Assembly (NCBI GenBank): GCA_012837705.1
Contig: DUQQ01000051.1
Span: 1 to 55,147, forward strand
DNA length: 55,147 bases
Direction of reading: 5' to 3'
Source of the DNA: Hydrogenispora sp.
Lineage (GTDB): Bacteria > Bacillota > UBA4882 > UBA10575
The stretch's first letter is position 1. Each line of letters begins with the position of its first letter. Under the pieces are notes generated by a model. That model was not told the DNA's origin. It saw only the letters and a program-made list of their open reading frames with translations, and did no database searches. Below, one piece after another: positions 17,304 through 25,874 of the stretch. A program made the translations under genes and the position numbers.

Positions 17304-19523
17304 TTACATTCGTTCGTAGATTGTTCGTTCGATCACTTCTAACTGTTGTTCCCGGCTGAGCTTCACGAAATGGACGGCGTAACCGGAGACCCGGATGGTC
17401 AGGTTGGGGTAGAGTTCCGGATGTTCCATCGCGTCGATTAAGGTTTCCCGGCTGTAGACATTGATGTTGATATGGTGGCCGTTGGCTCCGAAGTAGCCGT
17501 CGATCAGCCGCATCAGGTTTTGGGCCCGGTCGGCCGGGGTGGGACCAAGGGTGCGTGGCGTGATGGAAAAGGTATAGGAGATGCCGTCGAGACAGATTTC
17601 GTAAGGGAGTTTGGCCAGTGAACGCATGGCCGCCACGACGCCGGATTTTTCCCGCCCGTGCATGGGGTTGGCCCCGGGGGCAAAGGGCTGTCCTGCTTTT
17701 CGCCCGTCGGGCGTGGCGCCGGTTTTTTTGCCGTAAACCACGTTAGAGGTGATGGTCAGGATGGACATGGTTGGTTTGGCGTTGCGGTAAATGGGCTGTT
17801 GCGCCAGGGAAGAATAGAAGTAACGGATGACTTTGACCGCCAGTCCGTCGACGCGGTCGTCATCGTTGCCAAAACAGGGAAAGTCCCCTTCAACCTCAAA
17901 AGCGGTGGCAATACCCCGTTCATCCCGGAGTGCTTTGACCCTGGCGTAACGGATGGCGCTCAGGGAGTCGGCGACCACCGAGAGTCCGGCCACCCCGAAG
18001 GCCATGTGACGGCGGGGGTTTGAATCAATCAACGCCATTTGGATCCGCTCATAATTATACTTGTCATGCATATAATGGATGCAGTTCATCGTCCGGCTAT
18101 AAAGGACCGAAAGCCAGGTAAGAACCTGTTCATAGTTTTCCCAGACCTCCCGCCAATCCAGGTATTCGCCGCTTAGCGTGGGAACCTCTAAAACCTGTTC
18201 GCCCGTTTTTTCATCCCGCCCGCCGTTGATGGCCAGAAGGAGCGCTTTGGCTAGATTAACCCGGGCTCCGAAAAACTGCATGTCTTTGCCGAGGCTGGTG
18301 GCGGAGACGCAACAAGAAATCCCATAGTCATCACCGAAGATGGGGCGCATTAACTCATCGTTTTCGAACTGGAGCGCGGAGGTCTTGATGGCGAGGTCAA
18401 CCGCATAATTCCGAAAGGGTTGGGGGAGGCGTGGACTCCAGAGCACCGTGAGATTGGGTTCGGGTGACGGGCCCAGGTTGCGCAAGGTGTGTAGCCAGCG
18501 GTAGTCGGTCTTGGTCACCAGGGGTCGCCCGTCTTCGCCCATTCCGCCGATGGCTTCGGTGACCCAAAGCGGATCACCGGCAAAGAGTTCATCGTATTCG
18601 GGGGTGCGTAAATGCCGGACCAGACGGAGTTTGATCACCAGTTGATCGATTAATTCCTGGGCACCTTCCTCGTCAAGGGTGCCTTCCTCCAGATCCCGTT
18701 GGAGGTAGATATCAAGGAAGGGGCTGTTGTGGCCGAGGGACATGGCGGCACCGTTTTGTTCCTTAACCGCGCCCAAATAGGCGAAGTAAAGCCACTGGAA
18801 GGCTTCGTGCGCGTTCGCGGCCGGGCGGCTGAGGTCGAAGCCATAGGTCTTCGCCATTGCGCCTAAGCGTTCCAGGCCTTCGATCTGGTCGGCGATATCT
18901 TCCCGCAGGTGAATGCTGGCATCATCTACATTGTCTAAGGCATAAAGGTCCTTCTTTTTTTCCGCGATCAGGAAATCCAAACCGTAGAGGGGGACCCGTC
19001 GGTAGTCACCGATTAAACGCCCCCGTCCGTAAGCATCGGGCAGGCCGGTAATGATCCCCAGATGGCGCGCCTGGCGCATGGCCGGGGTATAAATCCGGAA
19101 GATCGCCTCATTTTGGGTCCGGCGGTAAGTGGTGAAGATTTTTTTCATGATCGGATCAGGGTCAATATTCCGGGCTTTACAGGCGGCTTCGACCATGCGC
19201 CAGCCGCCCCACGGATTGACTAAACGTTTTAGGGGTTTATCGGTTTGGAGGCCGACAATAACCTCGTTGTCCCGATCGATATACCCTGGCTCCCAGGCAG
19301 TGACTTCAGCTACTCTTTCGACATCAATTTCGAGAACACCGCCGGCCGCCCGCTCCTTTGCCATTAATTGTTGGCATTTTTCCCATAAGCGCTTGGTCCG
19401 GGGGGATGGGGGGCAAAGAAAGGTGGGTTCGGCGGTAAAAGGTTGGTAATTATGGCGGATGAAATCGGAAAGGTCGATCTTTTCCCGCCACAACTTTCCG
19501 CGGAAATTACGCCAAGGATCCAT
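17304..19523 (-). CDS. pflB: Formate acetyltransferase (pyruvate formate-lyase)
   Basis: The 739-residue glycyl-radical enzyme converts pyruvate and CoA to formate and acetyl-CoA. It has the adjacent active-site cysteines in ISCCVSA and the radical glycine in RVSGYAVHF about 25 residues from the C-terminus. The chosen start MDPWRNF (19523) has AAGGAGG about 8 bases upstream; the longer frame from 19544 would run over that site. The gene order pflB-pflA is conserved. It implies anaerobic sugar fermentation. Confidence 0.96.
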   Translation of the reverse strand: MDPWRNFRGKLWREKIDLSDFIRHNYQPFTAEPTFLCPPSPRTKRLWEKCQQLMAKERAAGGVLEIDVERVAEVTAWEPGYIDRDNEVIVGLQTDKPLKRLVNPWGGWRMVEAACKARNIDPDPIMKKIFTTYRRTQNEAIFRIYTPAMRQARHLGIITGLPDAYGRGRLIGDYRRVPLYGLDFLIAEKKKDLYALDNVDDASIHLREDIADQIEGLERLGAMAKTYGFDLSRPAANAHEAFQWLYFAYLGAVKEQNGAAMSLGHNSPFLDIYLQRDLEEGTLDEEGAQELIDQLVIKLRLVRHLRTPEYDELFAGDPLWVTEAIGGMGEDGRPLVTKTDYRWLHTLRNLGPSPEPNLTVLWSPRLPQPFRNYAVDLAIKTSALQFENDELMRPIFGDDYGISCCVSATSLGKDMQFFGARVNLAKALLLAINGGRDEKTGEQVLEVPTLSGEYLDWREVWENYEQVLTWLSVLYSRTMNCIHYMHDKYNYERIQMALIDSNPRRHMAFGVAGLSVVADSLSAIRYARVKALRDERGIATAFEVEGDFPCFGNDDDRVDGLAVKVIRYFYSSLAQQPIYRNAKPTMSILTITSNVVYGKKTGATPDGRKAGQPFAPGANPMHGREKSGVVAAMRSLAKLPYEICLDGISYTFSITPRTLGPTPADRAQNLMRLIDGYFGANGHHININVYSRETLIDAMEHPELYPNLTIRVSGYAVHFVKLSREQQLEVIERTIYERM

Positions 19524-19619
19524 CGTTGATTCCTCCTTAAGCAAATATTAGTGCCGTTGGTCCGATTTGGAGGGGGGAAGTAGCATTGACGGCCTTTGTT
19601 TACTCTGTTATTATTAGTT

Positions 19620-19649
19620 TTGACGCAATTATTTATGGCAAATTAATTA
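19620..19649 (+). promoter_or_regulatory. Possible promoter for the Prc protease gene
   Basis: TTGACG (19620-19625), 18 bases, TAATTA (19644-19649). The match is moderate; it lies in the divergent pflB/prc spacer (19524-19717), which otherwise shows no gene. Confidence 0.4.
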
Positions 19650-19717
19650 AATTCCTTACTCCGTGAAAATATGGCAGGATCTTATTCTACGGGGTCAGTG
19701 AAGTAAGGAGATAAAAG

Positions 19718-21865
19718 ATGAGAAGGCTTTCTTTTCGTGCTTTACCCGTTATTATTGGTATTGTTCTAATTTTATTGGTGCTGACCGCTTCGTTGACCGG
19801 CCAGGAGCCAAGCCGGGAGCAAGTGCTGACCCAGCTGGTGATGGGTTCCCTTACGGCGTGGCATTACGCGTCCCCTGCCGATACGGATCTTTGGTCGGCA
19901 CAAGCCTTTGACCTTTACCTGAAGGCCCTCGATTATAATAAGCGCTTTTTTACGCAAGGCGATCTGAAATCCTTGGCGCCTTACCGGACTAGGATTGATG
20001 ATGAGGTCCGCCGGGGGACTAATGAATTTTACGATCTTTCCTGGACGCTCTTGAGCAAACGCATCCGGGAAGTGCAGGGTTATACCGACACTTTCCTTGC
20101 CGAACCGCTGGATTTTAAAACCCAAGAATATATTGAGCTTGATCCGAAGAAAAGAGACTATCCGAAGGATGCGGCGGCTTTAAAAGAATTATGGCGCAAA
20201 TTGGTTAAAGCCCAAACCCTCAACGTCTATCTGGATCTCTTGCTGGCGGAGGAGAGCGCTGCCGACACCTTGGCCGAGAAATTTGAGGCGATCAAGGATC
20301 GGGCCCTGCAACCGGAACTAGAGGAGCAAGCCCGGGCAAAGGTGCGAAATGATCTGAACCGGGTTTTCCAGCGGGTCCTTGAGGAAAAAGAGGAAGACCG
20401 TTATGCCCGGTACCTTAATGCGTTAACCCGCAGCTATGATCCGCACAGTAACTATCTGGCCCCCAAGGCGAAAGCGGATTTTGATATTGAGATGAGTGGC
20501 ACATTGGAGGGGATCGGTGCTACTTTACAAGAAGAAGGAGAATACATCAAAGTTGTCAGTATCGAGCCGGGCGGACCGTCCTGGCGGCAAGGGCAATTGA
20601 AAGCCGGCGATCTTATTCTCAAAGTGGCCCAAGGGGATGAGGAACCGGTTGATGTGACCAACATGCCCGTGGATGAGGCGGTGTTGTTGATCCGCGGGAA
20701 AAAAGGGACCGAAGTAAGATTGACCGTTAAGAAGCCGGATGGACAGATCGAGGTTATTTCGATCATCCGTGATGTGGTGAGTTTCGAAGGGAAGTACGCC
20801 CGGTCGATGGTGATTGAAACCGGGAAAACCGGTCCCAAAGTAGGTTATATTGCGCTTCCTTCGTTTTATCATGACTTTAATAACCCCAATGGTCGGACTT
20901 CCGCCGGTGATGTGCGGAAGGAATTGGAAAGGCTGAAAGCGGAACAGGTGGAAGGGGTCATTCTTGACCTCCGGGATAACCTGGGCGGTGCCTTGGATGA
21001 TGCGGTTAAGATGGCGGGGCTTTTTATCGAATCCGGTCCCATCGTGCAGTCGAAAAACAGAAATGGAGAGATCCGCGCCTTTAAGGATCCGGATCCGGCC
21101 GTGGTTTATGACGGACCATTGGTGGTGATGATCAATTCCATGAGTGCGTCCGCCTCGGAGATTGTGGCCGCTGCTTTGCAGGACTATGGCCGCGCGGTGA
21201 TTGTGGGTAGCCCCCAATCGTTCGGCAAGGGGACGGTTCAAGGGATGATCAGCCTTGACAACTTCCTGGATTATCTGTATCCACGGTACGCTTCGTATAA
21301 ACCCCTCGGTTCCTTAAAGTTTACGGAAGAGAAGTATTATCGGGTTAACGGTGGGGCGACCCAGTTGGAGGGGGTAAAAGCGGACGTGGTCTTACCCGAT
21401 CCCTATGCCTACCTGGAGATTGGCGAGCGGTACCATGAGTATGCGCTGCCTTGGGATCAGGTCGCACCTTTATCCTACGAGCGCTGGACCGGTCCCAACT
21501 GTAATTTGGCGGTGCTGAAAGCCAATAGTGCCCAGCGGATTGCCGCCCATCCGGGTTTTGCTTTGGTGCAAAAAAACATTGAGCAGGTCCGGAAGCAACA
21601 GGAAGAGACTCGACAGCCTTTACAGCTGACTGAATTTATCGAACAGGAGCGGAAGGTGCAGCTTGAAGCCGAAAGACAGAATGGGACGGCGCTGCCGACG
21701 ATCGGTGCGGACTGGAATTTCGTCGGCCGAAGAGCACAAGACGAGGGCCATGCTGCCCGGGAGCAAGAATGGTTGGAGCAGCTCCAGACCGATTTATATC
21801 TGGAAGAAGCGGTTAATGTTCTTTTGGATATCCTGAGTGCGAACAACCAAGCGGTGGCCGCTTAA
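19718..21865 (+). CDS. prc: Tail-specific C-terminal processing protease (Prc/Tsp-like, S41)
   Basis: The 715-residue protein starts with one signal/membrane segment (residues 7-28). It then has the long N-terminal domain of Prc/Tsp, a PDZ domain (about 235-320) and an S41 catalytic core with Ser in NSMSASASE and Lys in SFGKGTVQG. A charged C-terminal helical tail resembles that of E. coli Prc (682 residues) rather than the shorter CtpA/B of Bacillus. It should degrade or process periplasmic proteins, which suits a diderm cell. GTAAGGAG lies 8 bases upstream. Two terminators follow. Confidence 0.92.
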   Translation: MRRLSFRALPVIIGIVLILLVLTASLTGQEPSREQVLTQLVMGSLTAWHYASPADTDLWSAQAFDLYLKALDYNKRFFTQGDLKSLAPYRTRIDDEVRRGTNEFYDLSWTLLSKRIREVQGYTDTFLAEPLDFKTQEYIELDPKKRDYPKDAAALKELWRKLVKAQTLNVYLDLLLAEESAADTLAEKFEAIKDRALQPELEEQARAKVRNDLNRVFQRVLEEKEEDRYARYLNALTRSYDPHSNYLAPKAKADFDIEMSGTLEGIGATLQEEGEYIKVVSIEPGGPSWRQGQLKAGDLILKVAQGDEEPVDVTNMPVDEAVLLIRGKKGTEVRLTVKKPDGQIEVISIIRDVVSFEGKYARSMVIETGKTGPKVGYIALPSFYHDFNNPNGRTSAGDVRKELERLKAEQVEGVILDLRDNLGGALDDAVKMAGLFIESGPIVQSKNRNGEIRAFKDPDPAVVYDGPLVVMINSMSASASEIVAAALQDYGRAVIVGSPQSFGKGTVQGMISLDNFLDYLYPRYASYKPLGSLKFTEEKYYRVNGGATQLEGVKADVVLPDPYAYLEIGERYHEYALPWDQVAPLSYERWTGPNCNLAVLKANSAQRIAAHPGFALVQKNIEQVRKQQEETRQPLQLTEFIEQERKVQLEAERQNGTALPTIGADWNFVGRRAQDEGHAAREQEWLEQLQTDLYLEEAVNVLLDILSANNQAVAA

Positions 21866-21932
21866 CGTGCTTGACGTTGCGCGAAGTACCCGCGGTAATT
21901 TTCTTTACAATCTTGTCGGGAGTAATGCTTAG

Positions 21933-21957
21933 AGGGCGCGGCTTTATGCGCCCTTTT
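21933..21957 (+). terminator. Terminator 1 after prc
   Basis: AGGGCGC (21933-21939) pairs with GCGCCCT (21948-21954), followed by TTT. Confidence 0.75.
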
Positions 21958-21963
21958 CCTGTT

Positions 21964-21986
21964 CAGGCCCAACCGGGCCTGTTTTT
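21964..21986 (+). terminator. Terminator 2 after prc
   Basis: CAGGCCC (21964-21970), loop AACC, GGGCCTG (21975-21981) and five T's. It backs up the first terminator. Confidence 0.85.
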
Positions 21987-22086
21987 CATGGGGATACAGT
22001 AAAAAAACCGTTTTTTCCGGTGGCCGCTGGTTTTCGGATATACTATGATTACGGTGCCGGTGCCCACGGGAAAGCGCTAGTTTCCG

Positions 22087-22115
22087 TTGACCAGCAGGAA
22101 AAAGCAGAGTAGAAT
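22087..22115 (+). promoter_or_regulatory. Promoter for glnS
   Basis: TTGACC (22087-22092), 17 bases, TAGAAT (22110-22115), about 40 bases before the start codon. Confidence 0.65.
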
Positions 22116-22155
22116 AGAAACTTAGAAAGGATAATTTTGCAGGGGGAGATTTACA

Positions 22156-23841
22156 ATGAGTGTATCCGAATTCAATCTGGGTTCGAACTTTATCCGGAAT
22201 ATTATCAACGAAGACCTAAAGCAGAACAAGAACGACGGGGAGGTTATTACGCGGTTTCCCCCTGAGCCCAACGGTTATCTTCATATCGGACATGCGAAAT
22301 CAATCTGCCTTAACTTCACTTTGGCCGCGGAATACAACGGCCGCTGCCATCTCCGTTTTGATGACACCAATCCCAGCAAGGAAGAGGTGGAATATATCGA
22401 GTCGATCCAGGAGGATGTCCGCTGGCTTGGATTTGACTGGGGTGAGCACCTCTATTACGCTTCTGACTACTTTGAACAACTCTATGAGTATGCGGAGCTC
22501 CTGATCAAAGCGGGTAAGGCTTATGTTTGTGATTTGAGTCCTGAGGAGATCCGGGCTTACCGGGGAACATTGACCGAACCGGGGAAAAACAGTCCCTACC
22601 GGGAACGGTCGGCCGAGGAAAACTTGGATCTTTTCCGTCGGATGCGGGCTGGGGAGTTTCCCGATGGTTCACGGGTCTTGCGGGCCAAGATTGACATGGC
22701 TTCGCCCAACCTGAATATGCGTGACCCGGTGATTTACCGGATTTTGCGAGTACCGCACCACCGGACCGGTGACAAATGGTGCATCTACCCGATGTATGAT
22801 TTTGCCCATCCGCTTTCTGATGCGTTGGAAAAGATCACCCATTCCATCTGTACTTTGGAATTTGAGGACCACCGTCCATTATACGACTGGTTTATTGAGC
22901 AGCTCCCTGTCCCCCGCGCACCGCAGCAGATTGAGTTTGCGCGTCTAAACCTCACTTACACGATGATGAGTAAGCGCAAACTTTTACAGCTGGTCGAACG
23001 GGGAATCGTCCAGGGTTGGGATGACCCCAGGATGCCGACCATTGCCGGACTACGCCGCCGTGGTTATACGCCAGCGGCGATCCGGGACTTCTGCGAACGC
23101 ATCGGTGTGGCGAAGAGCAACAGTATGGTGGATATTGCCTTACTGGAGCATTGTTTGCGGGAGGATCTGAATAAACATGCCCCGCGGGTTATGGGTGTCT
23201 TGCGGCCGCTTAAAGTCGTCATCGAAAACTACCCGGAGGGTCAGGTGGAAGAGATGGAAGCGGTCAATAACCCGGAAGATCCAACGATGGGGGTTCGGAA
23301 AGTACCCTTCTCTAAAGTTCTCTATATTGAAGAAGACGATTTTATGGAAGATCCGCCCAAGAAGTTTTACCGTTTGGCACCAGGACGGGAAGTCCGTTTA
23401 CGGTACGGATACTTCATTAAATGCACGGACGTCATTAAAGACGAGGCGGGGAAGATCGTCGAGCTCCGTTGCACTTACGATCCGGAGACGAAAGGGGGTT
23501 CCGCCCCGGACGGACGGAAAGTCAAAGCAACACTGCACTGGGTTTCCGCCGCCCACGCGGTGCCGGCGGAGGTTCGCCTGTATGAACACCTCTTTACCGT
23601 GGAGGATCCGGGTGCGGCTGAGGATTTCACGGAATGTCTCAACCCCCGTTCGCTTGAGGTTTTATCCTCCGCGATGGTTGAACCCATTCTCCGCGAGGCG
23701 ACACCGGGAAGCAGCTACCAGTTTGAGCGGCTGGGTTATTTCTGTGTTGATCCCGATTCCACCGCTGAGAAACTGGTGTTTAACCGGACGGTCTCGCTCC
23801 GTGATACTTGGGCGAAGATTCAAAAGAAACAAAACAAGTAG
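22156..23841 (+). CDS. glnS: Glutamine--tRNA ligase
   Basis: The 561-residue class I synthetase charges tRNA-Gln directly. It has the HIGH-type motif [15 protein letters not shown] at about 35-49, the KMSKS equivalent MMSKR near 270, and a C-terminal anticodon-binding beta-barrel region. Length matches E. coli GlnS (554). Most Firmicutes instead use GatCAB transamidation, so this gene is probably an old transfer from a Gram-negative lineage. GGGGGAG lies 8-9 bases before the ATG. It is transcribed alone. Confidence 0.96.
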   Translation: MSVSEFNLGSNFIRNIINEDLKQNKNDGEVITRFPPEPNGYLHIGHAKSICLNFTLAAEYNGRCHLRFDDTNPSKEEVEYIESIQEDVRWLGFDWGEHLYYASDYFEQLYEYAELLIKAGKAYVCDLSPEEIRAYRGTLTEPGKNSPYRERSAEENLDLFRRMRAGEFPDGSRVLRAKIDMASPNLNMRDPVIYRILRVPHHRTGDKWCIYPMYDFAHPLSDALEKITHSICTLEFEDHRPLYDWFIEQLPVPRAPQQIEFARLNLTYTMMSKRKLLQLVERGIVQGWDDPRMPTIAGLRRRGYTPAAIRDFCERIGVAKSNSMVDIALLEHCLREDLNKHAPRVMGVLRPLKVVIENYPEGQVEEMEAVNNPEDPTMGVRKVPFSKVLYIEEDDFMEDPPKKFYRLAPGREVRLRYGYFIKCTDVIKDEAGKIVELRCTYDPETKGGSAPDGRKVKATLHWVSAAHAVPAEVRLYEHLFTVEDPGAAEDFTECLNPRSLEVLSSAMVEPILREATPGSSYQFERLGYFCVDPDSTAEKLVFNRTVSLRDTWAKIQKKQNK

Positions 23842-24163
23842 TTCAAGCTGGTCAACGCTCGCACACGTGAAGCGAAGAAAGTTATTCTCGATACAATCTC
23901 TGCCGGGGCTAAATGGTATTTCCTTCTTCCGGAGAATTTCTTGGCGTATTCTAAAGTTCAGCTCCGTTTGAAAGCAGGCAACCGCTTTATGGTTCCTCCC
24001 GAACCAAAAGCGGCTCGCGACTTCCATGTCGCTCGACCCGCTTTCAACCTCCGCTTCACAAGAAGACTAGGCCAAGAAATTCAAGGCAGCGGAGAACACC
24101 ATTCGGCCCAGCAAGGGTTTGCTGAGGGGCATGAGTGATAAGTTACGGGGAACCAGGATACGA
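23842..24163. other. Non-coding stretch with alternative palindromes
   Basis: No convincing gene is present. CCGCTTT at 23982-23988 and again at 24038-24044 flank a single AAAGCGG at 24007-24013. The middle copy can pair with either side, enclosing GGTTC/GAACC (23991-24005) or GCGAC/GTCGC (24017-24032). This is a mutually exclusive two-hairpin arrangement. Near 23860 the string GCACACGTGAAG also occurs in element A (9909-9920). The orientation of any transcript is unknown. Confidence 0.5.
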
Positions 24164-24199
24164 TAAAAAACTGGCGCGGGGTCGAGGGTCCCCGCGCCG
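24164..24199 (-). terminator. Terminator of the YjcZ-like gene
   Basis: GGCGCGGGG (24173-24181) pairs with CCCCGCGCC (24190-24198). Read on the minus strand the stem is followed by six T's (24170-24165). Confidence 0.85.
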
Positions 24200-24255
24200 G
24201 TAAGGATAACCAGCGGTTAACTGCTAAACGCAGCAAAAAACTTTTAAAGCGTGGG

Positions 24256-24342
24256 CTAGCAAAAGCCCAGAAGAAGCATGAAGATGATTATGAAGACAAT
24301 CAACATCAAGACCGAATCATACCCGCCTTTAAAAGAACCCAT
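24256..24342 (-). CDS. Tiny hydrophobic YjcZ-like sporulation protein
   Basis: This 28-residue frame starts MGSFKGGYDSV and continues with one hydrophobic segment to the C-terminal Cys. It has a strong ribosome site (GGAGGGTG) 7 bases before the ATG and its own terminator downstream. The glycine-rich start followed by a single membrane helix resembles the YjcZ/YhdX group of small sporulation proteins. The assignment rests on size and composition. It sits divergently from a small-RNA candidate with a forespore-like promoter, in keeping with that role. Confidence 0.6.
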   Translation of the reverse strand: MGSFKGGYDSVLMLIVFIIIFMLLLGFC

Positions 24343-24502
24343 TCTTTCACCCTCCAAAAATGAATTTTACAAAGCGTTGCCAGTTGTGGCCGGCGTTGGT
24401 TACAATAATCTGGCAAAGTGAAAAAGCCCTGCTTTTTGTCTTATAATATGCTTAGGAACGGTAAGAAGGAACATGGCTTTTGGAATAAGATTAAAATTCT
24501 AT

Positions 24503-24530
24503 GCATAAACGGGAAGGAAAGTGGATATAA
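24503..24530 (+). promoter_or_regulatory. Possible forespore (SigF/SigG-like) promoter
   Basis: GCATA (24503-24507), 14 bases, then GGATATAAT (24522-24530). The -35 GCATA and the GG before the -10 resemble SigF/SigG promoters. The TATAAT also fits SigA but has no TTGACA at the proper distance. Confidence 0.4.
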
Positions 24531-24538
24531 TCTTAATG

Positions 24539-24682
24539 CAGTTGGATGAACGGGCGCCAAAAGTCTGAGCATCCTGATGAGGGTGAGTACTGCCCTTAAC
24601 CTGTGAGTGCCGGGATGTTGGCTTTTCATTCAAATCCAGCTGCGCCTAAAAGATGACTAAAGTGCGCGCCATGTCATCTTTT
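24539..24682 (+). ncRNA. Small structured RNA candidate (CsfG-like?)
   Basis: A long imperfect hairpin starts about 9 bases after the -10: CAGTTGGAT (24539-24547) pairs with ATCCAGCTG (24634-24642), and GCATCC (24569-24574) with GGATGT (24613-24618). An inner AGGG/CCCT stem holds the central loop. A terminator hairpin AAAAGATGAC/GTCATCTTTT (24648-24682) follows, so a transcript of about 145 bases is expected. No reading frame is supported. Size and forespore-like promoter recall CsfG, a sporulation RNA of endospore formers; I cannot confirm the family by sequence. Confidence 0.5.
24648..24682. terminator. Bidirectional terminator
   Basis: AAAAGATGAC (24648-24657) and GTCATCTTTT (24673-24682) form a stem usable on both strands. 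It ends the small RNA on the plus strand and lies just past the tcdA stop on the minus strand. Confidence 0.75.
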
Positions 24683-24695
24683 GAGGGGGGTCTGA

Positions 24696-25508
24696 TTACC
24701 CCCCTTTTTCTGATCCTTGTGTTAGACCGAGCAGATCACGGATGACTTCGGCGGCAACGACCAGTCCCATCACGGAGGGCATGTAGGAGATGGTCCCTGG
24801 TGTGGAGCGCCGGCGGGGGCAGCCGCATGTTCCCGCGGCCTGTTGGGGGCAGGAACCACAGCCGGTGTTAGCAGGGGACGCTGCCTTATTCTCTGCCTGG
24901 AACCGGACGGTCGGTTCGGTGGAGAAGACCGTTTTGACACCGGTTGTGATCCCACGGTCGCGTAGTCCTTGACGGACCGCTTTTGCTAAAGGACAGGTAT
25001 GGGTTTTGCTGATATCGGCGACTTTAAGAGCTAAAGGGTCCAATTTGTTCCCGGCACCCATCGCGGAGATCACGGGAATCTCCCGTTCTAGCGCATACTG
25101 GATAAGAGCAATTTTAGCCGTGACTGTATCAATGGCATCGACAATGTAAGTAAGGTCGCCGTGGAGGACAGATGGGAGGTTTTCCTTGCCGACAAAGATC
25201 TGCCACGGAACGACGATAATCTCGGGATTAATCGCTTTAACGCGTTCGGCCATCACCTCGACTTTCGGGCGTCCGTAATTTCCGGTTAAAGCGGGAAGTT
25301 GGCGGTTGGTATTGGAAAGCTCGATCTGATCATGGTCAACCAACACCAACCAGCCGACGCCTGCGCGGGCCAGAGCTTCTACCACGAAAGAACCAACCCC
25401 ACCGACACCAACCACCGCGATCCGCGCCTGTCGTAGGGTGTTTACCCCGTCCGCACCGATCAATTTCTCCATGCGACCGAAACGTAATTGAAAATCATTT
25501 CCTGTCAT
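24696..25508 (-). CDS. tcdA: tRNA threonylcarbamoyladenosine dehydratase (TcdA/CsdL)
   Basis: The 270-residue E1-like enzyme has the nucleotide-binding GVGGVGSFVVEAL motif, LVDHDQIELSNTNRQ and the YIVDAIDTVTAK strand. TcdA cyclises the t6A base at position 37 of ANN-decoding tRNAs to ct6A. Between about 205 and 240 it carries a Cys-rich insert (CGSC, CGCP) that could bind a metal. The gene stands alone on the minus strand. MtaB, which also acts on t6A, is encoded near 43.4 kb. Confidence 0.92.
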   Translation of the reverse strand: MTGNDFQLRFGRMEKLIGADGVNTLRQARIAVVGVGGVGSFVVEALARAGVGWLVLVDHDQIELSNTNRQLPALTGNYGRPKVEVMAERVKAINPEIIVVPWQIFVGKENLPSVLHGDLTYIVDAIDTVTAKIALIQYALEREIPVISAMGAGNKLDPLALKVADISKTHTCPLAKAVRQGLRDRGITTGVKTVFSTEPTVRFQAENKAASPANTGCGSCPQQAAGTCGCPRRRSTPGTISYMPSVMGLVVAAEVIRDLLGLTQGSEKGG

Positions 25509-25836
25509 GACCAGTCCTCCATTCCAGCAATTTCTGGTTTCTCCCTCACGTAGCAGGATATTAACATTTTTACTTATTCCGACCGAAGTTAATGACTATC
25601 CCTAGGGAAGCAGGGAAGCCTTTGCGGCAACCCTCTTTTTTATTTCGGATCCAACAGAAAAGACTTAACCAGTTTTATTCTTCCCTGTTGTGATTTTCTC
25701 TTCCTGCTTTGGGCTTTTTCCGGAAAAAGCTTGCAGGATATTGGGGGGCTAAAAAGAATATAAACCGAACGGAGTTATATCTTGATGGTGTCTTAATATA
25801 CTTTGATCATGATGAAATTGCCGCTTAGGAAGTTTT
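25509..25836. other. Spacer between tcdA and the S55-domain gene, with a palindrome
   Basis: No gene is seen. GCTTTTTCCGGAAAAAGC (25713-25730) is an 18-base perfect palindrome nested inside TCCTGC (25702-25707) and GCAGGA (25733-25738). It could be an operator or a hairpin. The A/T-rich run at 25750-25800 may hold the promoter of the downstream cluster, but no clear boxes stand out. Confidence 0.5.
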
Positions 25837-25847
25837 AAAGGAGAAAA

Positions 25848-25874
25848 ATGATTTTAGGAGCGTTTTATGGATGA
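25848..25874 (+). CDS. Eight-codon leader ORF overlapping the S55-domain gene
   Basis: ATG 25848 has an excellent ribosome site (AAAGGAG 25837-25843). It encodes MILGAFYG and stops with TGA at 25872-25874, overlapping the next gene's ATG (25871) by four bases. It probably couples translation of the large gene. Confidence 0.4.
   Translation: MILGAFYG

Noticed and set aside
20525-21241. 238-codon minus frame
   Set aside because: It is antisense to the PDZ/S41 region of the Prc protease and has no motif.
23941-24138. 65-codon plus frame after glnS, with an opposing 121-codon minus frame
   Set aside because: Neither has a ribosome site or homology I recognise. The palindromes explain the region better.
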